Origin: Rotaria socialis
Taxonomy: Eukaryota; Rotifera; Eurotatoria; Philodinida; Philodinidae
Length of the DNA stretch: 64,000 nt
Direction of reading: 5' to 3'
Assembly: GCA_905331475.1 (NCBI GenBank)
Contig: CAJNYU010001919.1
Coordinates: forward strand, 1-64,000
The notes under the pieces are model-generated. The model was given only the letters and a program-made list of their open reading frames with translations. It ran no database searches and was not told the origin of the DNA. A program made the translations under genes and the position numbers. This document shows, in pieces, positions 1-11,185 of the stretch (positions are counted from its first letter, which is position 1; each line of letters opens with the position of its first letter).

Positions 1-263
1 TAATCGGTTGGATTGGTCGTCCAGCCATCGATCATTATTGTGATAAGACCAGATATGAGAGAGGCAAGATTAACAATGGACAATACCAAAAAAAGCCAAG
101 CGCATGGATTAGAACGATATGGTCGTTGTGAGAGAACAAGAATATTGAGAATATTGCCCACGACACCAAATATAAAAATTAAAACTGCCAGAGAACGATT
201 GAAATCTATTGTAATGTTGTTGAGTAACTCGATAAGAAACTGGTCATGTGATACGTTAGACAT
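1..263 (-). CDS. Rhodopsin-like GPCR, N-terminal part (cut by window edge)
   Basis: Reading the minus strand from the ATG at 261-263 gives 87 open codons running off the window at base 1. After a short N-terminus with an N-x-T site, residues about 24-46 form a first membrane helix containing the class A signature G-V-V-G-N-I-L-N. A short basic loop (RPYRSNPC) and a second helix (LFLVLSIVNLASLISGLI) follow. This layout matches the large rotifer family of peptide-type GPCRs with unknown ligands. The rest lies outside the window, so intactness cannot be judged. An upstream regulatory region on this strand would lie to the right of 263, where nothing specific is recognised. Confidence 0.75.
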   Translation of the reverse strand, partial: MSNVSHDQFLIELLNNITIDFNRSLAVLIFIFGVVGNILNILVLSQRPYRSNPCAWLFLVLSIVNLASLISGLITIMIDGWTTNPTD

Positions 264-3200
264 CTTTCTCTTTAAAATAGCGGACACTATTGTACTAAAA
301 AGACACGAGAAAAAATATGAATCTTATTGTGTAATGTGAATTTGAAATATTTCCTGAAAGTAGATGACATATCGAGAGTACTCATACCGTCGATATAGAA
401 CTTTTAACTTCAAAGGCAGAAGTTGAACTATGTCATATCAATCATAAATATAAAATTTTTATAACCGATTCTAATATATCTTCTTCAAACTATCGATGTT
501 TAATACAAAAAATACGTATAAAGCATGTTTCTAGTTAAAAGTTCTACTGATCAATGTGTCGCAAAGTATAATACTTACATAGACTGATGTAAATTAATAA
601 AAGTGAGCAGCACTTATATATTGGTTGGCCAATCCTTTTTACTCTATTTTTTTCTCTTTGTATCTATTTCTCTTTCTAGATTTCAACATACAAAACTCTC
701 CGTTCCAGGCACGCTGATCTCAGAAGTAGAACCTGATAAGATATATATGCAACTAACACCAACCAATGATGTGCTAGTTAATAATTTATATATATATGCA
801 TGTGGGTTTTCATTTGAAACATTGAATTAACTTAATTATAACTATCGTGACTAAATAACATTATTCTAACTCGTTTTTGTCACCATTTTAGGAGCGAGAA
901 GCCATATATTTGTTTAACATGAAATGTAGTTTAAATTGTAAATTCCTGCGAAAGATGCTCTGTGAAAAACTCTACAAAATTTATATGGTCGAATTCGTTT
1001 TGATGGTTTTTCTTCTACTGAAGATGAACGATTTGCCGTCAATTCCCATCAAATAGAAAATATTGCTAGGGCGTTTTGGACCCGATATAAAATTTGGTCT
1101 TTACTAGTTTAATAGAGCTTTTCGTAGAGCCTGTTTCGGAGAAGAATTCAAGTTTTTACCATTTACCTAAGCCAAGAATTATACGAAATAATTTAAAAGA
1201 AACGTTTTTTCTAAGACACTCTTTTAACTTTTAACTGCATCTTGATGTTAAATATAAATATATAAAACGATGCAACTCTTCCCGCGTTTTCTCCCTATAG
1301 TATATAGTAGGTGAACAGATACAAAAGGGCATATCTTCAATTTTCCTCGACGGCGTCAACAAAGAATTATCTTCTGTAAACAATCAATATTAACAAAGTA
1401 CATTATAATAGCTTGTGAAGTTAAGAAAGATCTCGTTTGTGTTGGTTTTCTCGATAGATGATAACAGATTTTCAGCAAAAAGGTTGTTAAAAGTGATCTA
1501 CACAACAAGTCACGGGAACAAAAACATCTTTATAGGGTGTTCTATCTTGAGGGTGTATTCTTAGAGATGCTATTAGCTTTAGCTATTTGTGATCAAATAT
1601 AAGGATACGGATTTTACTCTATAGCTTATTATAATGAAGCTGAATTGGATTGAGAAACTTTGATCGCTATTATAGTATGGAAAGAATTTCAAATTAATAC
1701 AATATATGAGTGAAACATAATCTGTTATTTCAAAGGCCGAAACAGGGCGAAGCACATATCAATGCCTGACTGGCTAGAAACATAATTCTCGCTCATGGCG
1801 CCTCTTACTTATACTTGTAGGATTTCCTTAGGTTTTTTTATCTTTTAAAACAGGATGATTTTGTTGAAAATTGTATACCTATTATATAATTATAACTTAT
1901 CAGAAACACAATTTTTGAAAACTTTATCGTTTCGTTCCTACTGATGTCTAAATGAATATATTTCGTTGAATATTCTATACACAACGTCAAAAATAATAAT
2001 TTCATTATTCTTCAATAAGAAAAGTATGAAGATATTGCTGTTAGTAGTTTCATATTGTAAATGCTGAAAGGCGAAACTAGTTACAACTAAAATAAATCAT
2101 TGAGACGATCTCATAAAAAAAAATGATATCACCGAAATGAGCTGATTTAGTAATATATAAAAGTATTAAATTTTCTGTCGCAGTCAAAACTATGCTTCTA
2201 TGACAAGATACTATTAAGATACATTTAGAAAAATATCACCGGGTTTTGTGAAGAATGTCAATTACATTTGCAAACGGATGCTTTAAAAAAAATGATATTA
2301 TTTTAATGGAATGTTTCGAGAGAACTATCAATCTTGTATTAAAAGATTGTTTTACACCTTAATGCAATAGGAATAAGAAAACATTTCATGACCAGCAACA
2401 ATTATACATGAAAATGCTTGTTGGAAATAATAGACTATTATAACCTTGAGCACTTAGGAACGTCCTTGCAGTACTAATAAAAATGCGTAGTAGTGAAATC
2501 AGGAAATATTTTATGTGGGATATGTTCGGTATATGAGATGGGTGCTGAATTGCTGATCAAGTTGATTATTGATATTTCAGTATATTTCTATTAGAGAACG
2601 AGTAATAGAAAATAAATATATTACTTTTTCAGAATCTCTTTTTATATCTAATAAATACGTGGAGTTCAGTTTTGAATCACGAATTTACCTTCAAAGGGCG
2701 TCGGACGTCTTCTTTGCACTCACACCTACAATCATAATTAAATTCATTCTTTTATTTTATTCTGAATAGGGGACAATTCTATAAACGATGACCGTATCCA
2801 AAGGCAATATTATTCGGTTAATTAAGATGGCATTCACAGTAGGGTAATTACGTTGAAATTAATAATATTTTGTGAAACTTCCATATTCCATCGTTGGTTG
2901 AAAAATATTATAAAGTCAATTTATAATATGTTTCAATTGTATTTTTATCTCACTGTGCGTATTTCACTTTTCTTGCTAATAAATACCTAAATATTATGCT
3001 TGGATCACCAGACGTAAATGAAACTCTAATATATGGCTGTCTAAATCATCAAAAAATCTTATATGAAAAGCTGTTTTTTGAGTTATTATTTATCAAATAG
3101 AAATGATTGAGATAGTACTGACAAAGGACACCGCGGGATAGCAAAGCAAAGCTACCACTCCCCTTTAAACTAACTTTTCATAGTTCAGAAAGATAGAGCA

Positions 3201-3938
3201 TGAAATGCTGAACATGTCTGTCTATTTTCTCCGTTTCGGTCAAATATAAAGAAAAAGTTTACAAGACTAAATCCCTTTTACAAGACATATTAATCTTTGA
3301 ATTTTTTGAATAATAAATGTTGTAGGCACTTTTTTCTTCCTTACAATTCGATGTAGAAACTAATAGCATAGATCGATCCAGTATTTTCTGCTCTACACGA
3401 TGGCATAATAATCGTATTTCAGTTGAACTTTTTTTCTGATCTATAAGATCAAATAACGTCGATACATATAATTCTTATATTACATGGACGATTTTTTACA
3501 TTTTTGAGGAAGACTATTGCACGTAAAAACTGAATTGCAACTAAAAGCCTCTACTATTAAAGACTGCATCGTGTCACGCTCCACAGATTTATGTGGTTTG
3601 CAGAAAAATCTATTCTATCCACAGGTTCATTTTCATCAAAACAATGTAAAACAGTGGCATTTTTGAAAGAACTATAAAATTTTATTTCTCTTATTTTCAT
3701 GTTGGATCTTGTTCTAATTTGTGATTCATGTGGGATACGTCAAAATAGATTGGCTAGGCTTTTCATCGACGATAATTTCGTTGATTAAAAATATAATAAT
3801 ATCTCCTTCCTTTCCTCACATATCAAGGCGTTCATTAGCTCTAAAAATCAATACCATGCATCTTATATACCGTATCTTGACAGAGCTTTGTTATAATAAA
3901 ATATTCTACACACTTTTGATATTAAGTCTGACTTTACG
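264..3938. other. Long AT-rich non-coding stretch
   Basis: No convincing exon is visible on either strand. Open frames of 60-75 codons near 603-830, 2569-2769 and 3721-3948 have composition expected by chance in AT-rich DNA and no recognisable motif. No tandem array, hairpin or transposon end is evident by eye. It separates the GPCR start from the degenerate genes near 4-5.7 kb. Confidence 0.5.
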
Positions 3939-4145
3939 ATGTTGGTGACATCAAAATTATCTATACCGCATTGCCAAGTGGTGATCTATAGAAGAGAAAA
4001 CTTTTTAAGAGCTCGTCATTTAAAGGCTGAAGGTTCGTTTTATGGAGAAATTGGCCCCCTCGAAAAACATGATCCTAGCTGTCTATACAATGTCGGAGCA
4101 TCATCACGAGTACATTTATTCCTTAAAACCTTGATTTTGCAGTGA
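3939..4145 (+). pseudogene. Possible remnant of a cyclic-nucleotide-binding-like domain
   Basis: A 68-codon open frame contains LKAEGSFYGEIGPL followed by an A-S-S-R-V-H-L-F segment. This recalls the G-x-x-F-G-E-I-x-L phosphate-binding cassette and the following beta strand of cNMP-binding domains. No flanking exons with matching phases could be joined, and the arginine normally following the cassette is not clear. The match is short, so chance similarity is possible. If real, it is an isolated fossil exon. Confidence 0.2.
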
Positions 4146-4466
4146 CTGAGCCGGTAGAATCAGTGCAGGAAAGTTACACGCGCATGGAGCCTAACCATTA
4201 TTGGTAATCAGAGTTTTTATCAAACACAGAGTTGACTAATCGAGTTAATATAAGCCTGATTCGAGAGAGCTTTTCAAGCACTACACATTGGTATATGGCC
4301 GTGCAAGAGGAATATCGATCGATACGAATTTATACAGGTCATCTTTCCGTCGTGTATGTAAAAATCAGTTTCTTTTTTCCATTGTTTTCTATTGTTGTTA
4401 GACATCCAAACTCAGGTAAAGTGATATGATCTATCATTGACTTAGACTAAACTTATTCTAACAAAA

Positions 4467-5715
4467 ATGATTTCTACATTAGGCATGTCGCCACGTCTTC
4501 TTCGTTCAAAAGTGCGTCGTGATTGTCAAGATATTGATGAGCGAATTTCGCATGGCACAGATCCTAAACGAACATCCATTGATTTATATAATAATGTCAA
4601 AGGTTCGAAAGAAATACGAATGGAACTTGTTGCTTGGGTAGCTGTAGGTGTCTGTAAATTAGAAGGTAGTTTTGCTCGAGATTGGATCGTTGGAAACTAT
4701 ACAGCACGACCAGCTATTGAAAATCCAAATGATTGAATTGAATATAAATATAAACCAAATCGTTACAATGAAAATATTCCCTATATGGAAAAAGAATTTG
4801 TTCCAGCTGATTTGGATTGCCATTTACCAACATATGGTGATTTTGATATTGAAACGTTTCGAGATGAACTTCATAAATTGAGTATTAGATGCAAAACTTA
4901 TCGAGAAGAATGGAGATATGTTTTATTAATTGATGTGGATGCTCTAACAGGATCATTCACCGTGGATTTGATTGAGCCCCATGTTGCGTTAACACATGGT
5001 TGCATTGATTTTGATGGTAGTAATTTGGTACTAGAAAAACATCATACACGTGACTTGGGAATGCGTATTGATATTCAACAAAAACCTTATTCAATTCAAT
5101 TTGAAACAATTGTTCATAATATCAAAAATAAACAGTTTTATGTTCTTCGTACTATTGACCATAGACTCACTGAGCCTATTGAAAAATGACAGAAACTCGC
5201 CATTGGAAAAAGTTAGAGCCAATGTACAATGCTTTACCAGATCCACATAGAAAATGCAAAGCACTTCTTGCACCTTTACATCATACGAGTACTATTGATC
5301 AAGCTATTGAAAGGAAGATACAATTGATCGGAAATAGCATAGATATTATATGTATTGAAGAAATTAAGTTTAGAATAGGGACATACCTAGGTTTATCGTT
5401 TAAGTCGCGGTGCTTATTTCGCTGATGATTCCCGGAATATATAGTTTATCGTAATGGTCAAGCATTGCCATATTTAAAAATCACTTACAGAATTTTATTT
5501 ACTAAAAGATATTGATGATTATTGAACGAAAGTTCGTTTGGTCCATTGGAATGAAAATTGGCATACGGCACTATCATGTTGAAGCTTGGCGTGTCTTCGT
5601 TTTTTTATTGCAAACTAAATTTAGGCAAGACATCGTTCACTCATCATTGATACTCAATAAAAACTGTCTTGAGTACGTGAGTGTGCAATTACCGATAATT
5701 TATATTTACAAATAA
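4467..5715 (+). pseudogene. Broken gene: nucleotidyltransferase-like domain plus PARP-like C-terminal remnant
   Basis: Three consecutive pieces form one degraded gene. From the ATG at 4467, the first 89 codons include G-S-F-A-R-D. An in-frame TGA at 4734-4736 interrupts it, and the same frame continues to 5189 with P-A-D-L-D-C and V-D-L-I. The spacing recalls the G-S...D-x-D...D metal site of nucleotidyltransferase folds. An indel in the A run at 5182-5186 then shifts the frame; the next piece (to 5425) has I-C-I-E-E-I-K, like the start of a PARP catalytic core. A third frame at 5397-5441 reads SRGAYFADD, the PARP G-x-Y-F-A signature, and the last frame ends with a YPEYLI-like tail near 5715. 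The segment with the PARP HGT motif appears deleted. Coding-like sequence is seen; the domain names are inference. Confidence 0.45.
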
Positions 5716-5885
5716 ATATAGTTTATAATACTTTATAATTTATTTTGAATATTCTTTTCTTTTCTTTTATAATTAAATAAATTGATAGCTTTTGTTGTGA
5801 TACTTAAGATTAGAAATGCATACTGCTGATAAGAGTCGTAAAACTGAGAATTTATTTCTTGTATGTGAAGTAAAAAGTGTTGATT

Positions 5886-7178
5886 ATGGTAAACATAAAT
5901 GTTGTTCTTCTTGTGGTATTATTAACCAACTTTCACGTTGTCTATTCGACTATTTTTAATATTCGAGACTACGGCGCTGTAGGTGATGGAGTGACCGACG
6001 ACACACGAGCCATTATTGAAACTATCGATAAGTGCATGGAAAGTGGTGGCGTACTCTATATACCGACTGGCAAATTTGTAGTTCGTTCATCGTTGATTTT
6101 CAAGACCAATTTTAAGTTCACGATAACTGGAGATGGGATAGGCTCAGTTCTATCATGGGAATTCGATGATCACCTCATTGTAATATTGTCACGTGAGTAG
6201 TGATACTTTTTTTGTTTCGATGGTTTGGCTCTACGAAATATACTTACTATATATTATATTTATGTAGAAGACGGCAGCGAGTCATCACAATTGACAATAC
6301 GCGATTTTTCTATAACATCAAGTGTTGTTTTAAAATCCTTGGATAAATTTGCAATTTATGCTGAAGACTTAGTTCAAAGTCAAATCGAACATCTGGTTAT
6401 CAATTCCAATGATTCAAAAAGTTTTCCAGTGCCTAGTGGTATAGGAATGATGGGTGTGGCAGATACGAATACTATACGTGATGTCGTCATGTGGGAAATT
6501 AAGGGTACAGGAATACAAATAGGTTATGGTTCAGAGATTCGCATTTTAGGTGGTCGAATTATTGGAGCCGGTATTCGTTTTGATTCGAGTATTGGCATTC
6601 ATTGCACGGGTAATAATGGTGGTGTTCATATTGAAAATACAGATATCATTGCTCTTGGCACTGGAATATTGATCGCGAATAGTAGTGGTGTTGGTTCGAA
6701 CCGAGAAATTTTTATTAGTCATGCTACTATTGATTCGAATGGTCGAGGTTTAGTCATTCGTGATAATAGTTATGTGTCCATTATTGGCATATGGGCAGCA
6801 TCAAGCACAATCGATCAGGTGTTTATTGATGAAAATACTACAGCAGTTCTATCCATTAGTGGAGGCACAATTTTCAATGGTGGAGTATACGAATGTCCCA
6901 AAGAATCTGACTGGTGTAACGGTCTGACAGTACGCAGCGGAACATTTATTCTGAATGGCGTTGAAGTGCGTAATAATAATGGGCGTGGTATCTGGATACC
7001 GAATAAATCAGTCACACAATATCAAATTATTGCTTGTCGTATCTTTGCCAATGGACAAGGCTTTAATGTGACTGGTTCTTCTTTTATGATTACGAACAAT
7101 ATTTGTAATTCAAATCAAATACCAAACGCTATCTCCGGAACAGAAACCTCAATAGTACTAAATAATCTTGGTTGTTGA
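5886..7178 (+). CDS. Secreted pectate-lyase-like right-handed beta-helix protein
   Basis: Two exons, 5886-6192 and 6268-7178, are joined across a 75-nt GT-AG intron in phase 1, giving 405 aa. The ATG at 5886 is chosen because it starts a clear signal peptide (about 21 residues, core VVLLVVLLTNF); upstream GTG/TTG codons in frame are ignored. Mature sequence opens with I-R-D-Y-G-A-V-G-D-G-V-T-D-D, the hallmark of the pectate lyase/rhamnogalacturonase-type beta-helix superfamily. Many short repeats with G-x-G-I and N-N/N-G turns follow, as expected for helix rungs. The family acts on polysaccharides outside the cell, but no catalytic residue can be assigned here and the substrate is unknown. 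The gene is bacterial or fungal in style yet carries a spliceosomal intron, so it is likely an assimilated horizontal transfer, a class common in bdelloids. Confidence 0.8.
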
Positions 7179-7447
7179 TTCGAATGAGCTTGCTCTTTTT
7201 TAGTTTTATAACGGAGAGAAAATATGTTTAGTAAAAAATATCAATAACAACTGTCATAGTCAGCGACCAACATATTGATATTGTTACATAGGATGCTTGT
7301 CATACTACCAAAAACAAGCTCCTACTGTATATACCTCAACATTCGTCTATGCATAAAATACTTCGGACAACATTTTTGTTCGCTGCTATTTGCAATCATC
7401 AAAACTTGTTAAACAGTCACACTAAAAATGTGATTAGAAAATGATAT

Positions 7448-8624
7448 TCAATTAAAATTTAGAGTTGTCAAAATGACATGTCTATCAGTGTCTGTAGATG
7501 TTGCAAGTTGTTTTCCGCCCTTAGGTGAGAATTCAAGTTCATCAATATTGTCCCAGTTCAGATCAAAGATTTTTAGTTCGTGGTAACGAAGTGTGAAGAT
7601 CATTGTTTGCATTGTCTTCCCAGCACGTCGACCAGTGACTGTTAAAATAACTTCATCTTGAAAAGCACACGTTGCTTCAAAGGATAAAATACAAAATGTG
7701 TTTCGAGAATCGTGTAATTTAATTGATCGACATCCAAAATTGAATATGACACATTTTTGATTTTGTTTAAAAGCAGTTGCAAAACCAGTATTTGGATATG
7801 AACTTTTCCCATGTTGTTGAGGCATAAAAGCACCATTGTTCCATGTAAAACCAGCATAATTTAAGGGAATCTGGCCATAACATTCTAGTTCATCGTCTTG
7901 TTCACCTAAATCGTCGAAGTTGATTGTTCTCTTTATTTTTGGGTCTTTCCACGCTAAAACAAATGATTGTATAAGATATTTTACAAAGTTTTTCCAAAGA
8001 ATAACAACTGCGAGGCAAATAAATTGCCGACAAACCTTTTAAAACTTCAATAATTTTAGTTAATTCATCAATTTGAACTTGCTGTGTATGGTATCGTTCA
8101 TCGATATTTTTGATCTGTTGCTGTTGTTCAGTAATTATTTGTTCGAGTCGATTGTTTTTAGTGTGAATGAGTTCTAGAATAGGACGTATTTGTTGAAAGG
8201 GACACGCTTTTAAATGATCATTTAGTTGATATCTTGGTCCTGTCCAATTGCATAAAATATCAGATGCTAAACAGGAAACATTTGCTTGTGTACATGTTTT
8301 TGATAGATGATCAGAAAATGAACCACGCGGAATTTTTTCAATTTTACATTCCAAACATTTGACTAGATATCGGTCAATTCGATTTGAAATAATACGACTG
8401 GCTGGCTTCAAATCTTGATCTATCGATAATGAACGACGACATATCGGGCATGTTTGGTTTTCATCAGCACACTTTCGTAACCATTGTTCGATACACAATC
8501 GACAAAACGTATGATCACAAGGTGTACACGTTGCTTGTTCAAACGGTTCATTGCAAATCAAACATTTGAATTCATCGTCAATGATTTCATCATTCATATA
8601 GACAAAACCCTGATGAGCAGTCAT
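7448..8624 (-). CDS. RING finger / TRAF-type zinc finger protein, putative E3 ubiquitin ligase
   Basis: Two exons (8624-8036 and 7953-7448) flank an 82-nt GT-AG intron in phase 1, giving 364 aa. Residues about 20-62 are a C3HC4 RING with CLIC, C-D-H-T-F-C-R-L-C and CPICRR. A Cys/His-rich TRAF-like region spans about 90-145 (CLEC...H...C, then C...C...H...C). A glutamine-rich coiled coil follows (about 155-195). Exon 2 encodes about 165 residues of unassigned, probably beta-rich domain starting near IPLNYAGFTWNN. The RING implies E2 binding and ubiquitin transfer; TRAF fingers and coiled coil imply oligomerisation. The C-terminal domain is not a MATH domain by eye and may be the substrate-binding part. 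The gene is convergent with the beta-helix gene, with 269 bp between their stops. Confidence 0.8.
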
Positions 8625-9040
8625 CTTAAACTATTAAAAAACAATCAAACAGAGACCGAAGTTCAACATATGTATGCGGTGGCTTTTTTAATATTTTCTT
8701 TCAAATGACGTTATTTTTGCCAACTTATTTCACACTTATTTTTTTTGCTTGTTCTGTTGTCACGTGGATGTGTTGTTGTTGATAGCAATTCGCCGGCACA
8801 CAATATTAGTTCTAAAAATGAAGGCTTTCTTTTTGGTATCGATGCAGAACTTTACTTATTTGACTTGAGTGAATTTAATGTTAATGTTTTAGCATATTCT
8901 TTACAACGATAGAAATGTTCTTTTTTTGTTTGAATTGAGAAAAATAACAAGAAAATCATTGAACAAAGAAAAATTTCATCGCTTTTATTTTTGACATTAC
9001 GTGGCAATATTCAAACGTTGTAATCGGTAGAAAATTGAAG
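8625..9040. other. Intergenic stretch between RING gene and GPCR pseudogene
   Basis: AT-rich DNA between the RING start and the GPCR stop, with no recognisable feature. It should contain the RING gene's promoter, but no element can be named. Confidence 0.4.
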
Positions 9041-9960
9041 TTAGGTAAAATTAGTGACTGCCATTATACATGTCGGTCTAACCTGATTTTGTCTTTTGTG
9101 CCATAATACCCGAATATGAGGAGAATAATATGTTTGCACCGGACTCATGGCAATAAAAGATAAGATAATTGTTGAGCAAGTTAAATAATTAAATATATAA
9201 TAGATAATTGCCATACTGCATGCAGGCATACCAAGTACAAGAACGAATATGAGAAGCAATGAAATTCGTTTAATAACGATAAAATCACGATTGATTTTTG
9301 TTTGTTGTCGTCGGGTAAACTTTACAGAATTCTGACGTATATAACGAAATGTATATCCGTAGATGATTATTGTCAATGATACAGGAAGAAGTCAAATAAG
9401 AAGGGCTCCCATACTCATGCCACGTCAACTTGTTAAATGTATTTGACAATGATAATTATCATATTGAAATTCACCGCTCAGAAGAACGGCTAATGGTTGA
9501 AGAAAACCTAAAAGGATTTGGATCAATGCGAGACAAATGTACAAATAAATATTAAGAGAGAAATAAGGTTGCCGATAGTAAACTATTCGAAAAAACAGCG
9601 AAGAGCTTGACATGTATTGGAATATAATGAACAAGTAAGAGCAACTGTTGAAAAATAAACTTAAACGACACCATGTTGTATCGTTATTTATTGGCGATAG
9701 ATTTGGATACATATGGCCTTGAATCATTGAAATAAACGTATTAAGCAAAAAGAAAGAAAATATCAATATGCTCTTGTACATGTTTAAACTAAGAAGAAAA
9801 AGTATTCTCTCTTTTGATTTTCTTAATTGACGATGGATTAAAAAATAAGTAAAATAAAGATTAATGTTTTACAAATCGATATAACGCATAGACCAATTCC
9901 GATTGAATCGCGAATAATATTTGGCGTCGAAGATATTTGAATAGAAATCATGTCATTCAT
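9041..9960 (-). pseudogene. Rhodopsin-like GPCR pseudogene (frameshift plus two TGA stops)
   Basis: A seven-helix receptor of the same rotifer family as the one at the window start can be followed from the ATG at 9960 to the stop near 9041. Helix 1 (IGIGLCVISICKTLIF) runs into a frame break in a run of six T on the coding strand (9840-9845). One base is missing there to reach the next frame, which carries helices 2-4 and the conserved loop cysteine. In-frame TGA codons at 9425-9427 and 9392-9394 then fall just before and within helix 5. The first sits where relatives often have Trp. Helices 6-7 and the C-terminal tail continue open to the end. Three independent lesions argue for a true pseudogene rather than one sequencing error. 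Confidence 0.75.
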
Positions 9961-11185
9961 CGTGTAGATCTCACAAATGATTTCCTTTTTTTTATTTTTC
10001 AAAAAATTGACCTGCTTTGAACTATTGAGATTATGAGAGTAGAATCTTTTAGCAGAAAAATCTAGATACATCTGCAACATTCGCGCGCTTGATGTTTTCT
10101 TTTATTATCGTGTCATTTTACCAATGGCTGATTCTATTTCGTTGTTTTTCTTTTTCTTGAGAAACTCATTGCATGCTGATTTATTAATTATTTGTTACAC
10201 CCTCAAGATCATTAAGTTACATGTGAAAAAACAGATGTTGAATAGGATTGTTCACGTCAGCTGAATAAAACACTGTTTTCACTCTTCATACTATAGATTA
10301 GTCAACAAGAAGGTTACTGGACTTTTTAATATTATATATGCCAAAGATGCGATGATTGGTTCGTCTTTATTTAGCTAATAAGCCGAGTCGATCTTGTTGC
10401 TATAAAATTACTTCAACGATTTTGCGACATGCAGATAATTATAAGAAATGTTTCATGATATCATTTAGATAATATACAATTGATCTGACAAAGTGCTTCA
10501 CGATTTTGCATTTTTTCATCTTTAGAAGATCGTCTAACTCTAGTATAAATGTAAAAATAAATTAAGTCTATACACTTTTTTTTACTAATACGATTGCCAA
10601 CTTAATAATTAAAGTAAATAATAGGAACAACTTTTCATAGAGTAAAACAACTCTCTCTGAAAAGACTATTCTTTCATATGATCGTATGGAACAAAGTTAT
10701 TTTTTGTTGCTGTTGGAGTGATCTTCACTATTATAAGCATTCATTCACATTGAGTTTTTATTTCTTAGGCATTTTCCTAGTTTATTCTAATCTATTGAAT
10801 GTTTGATGTAAAATATGCAATTTTTTTATCCTGTCATCAACGATAAGACGATTTTTTTTTCTAATTTGCACGTCATGCTTATGTATTATCTACGTTAAAC
10901 AATGCAAAGGTGAAAAAATACACGAGAACGTGCTTTTGCTTCGAGCGACTAGTGTTGATGGAGAACAAACAGACAAACAAAACGAGTGCAAGAAGTTGGA
11001 CTTTGATAACAATATACATCTGACAGGTGAATGTGTGCTTGAATGGGACATTGGTACAAGTAACAACAAGAATTCTGTCAGATAGACGACAATAGAGATA
11101 GAGAAATAAAGTAACGACTCATTGTATTTCGTATTTTGTTTTACAGGGAAGGCTGCCTATTTTCTATATTACCAAAATCCACACG
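9961..11185. other. Intergenic region upstream of the permease
   Basis: No exon is visible on either strand. A pyrimidine-rich tract ending TTTTACAG at about 11140-11147, and an earlier CTGTCAG near 11078-11084, could be 3' splice sites of an untranslated leader exon of the permease. This cannot be decided from sequence alone. Confidence 0.35.

Noticed and set aside
13..339. 108-codon plus-strand frame at the window start
   Set aside because: It is the antisense shadow of the minus-strand GPCR exon.
6690..6710. GGTTCGAACC resembling a tRNA T-arm
   Set aside because: Lies inside the beta-helix coding exon, with no acceptor stem or A box around it.
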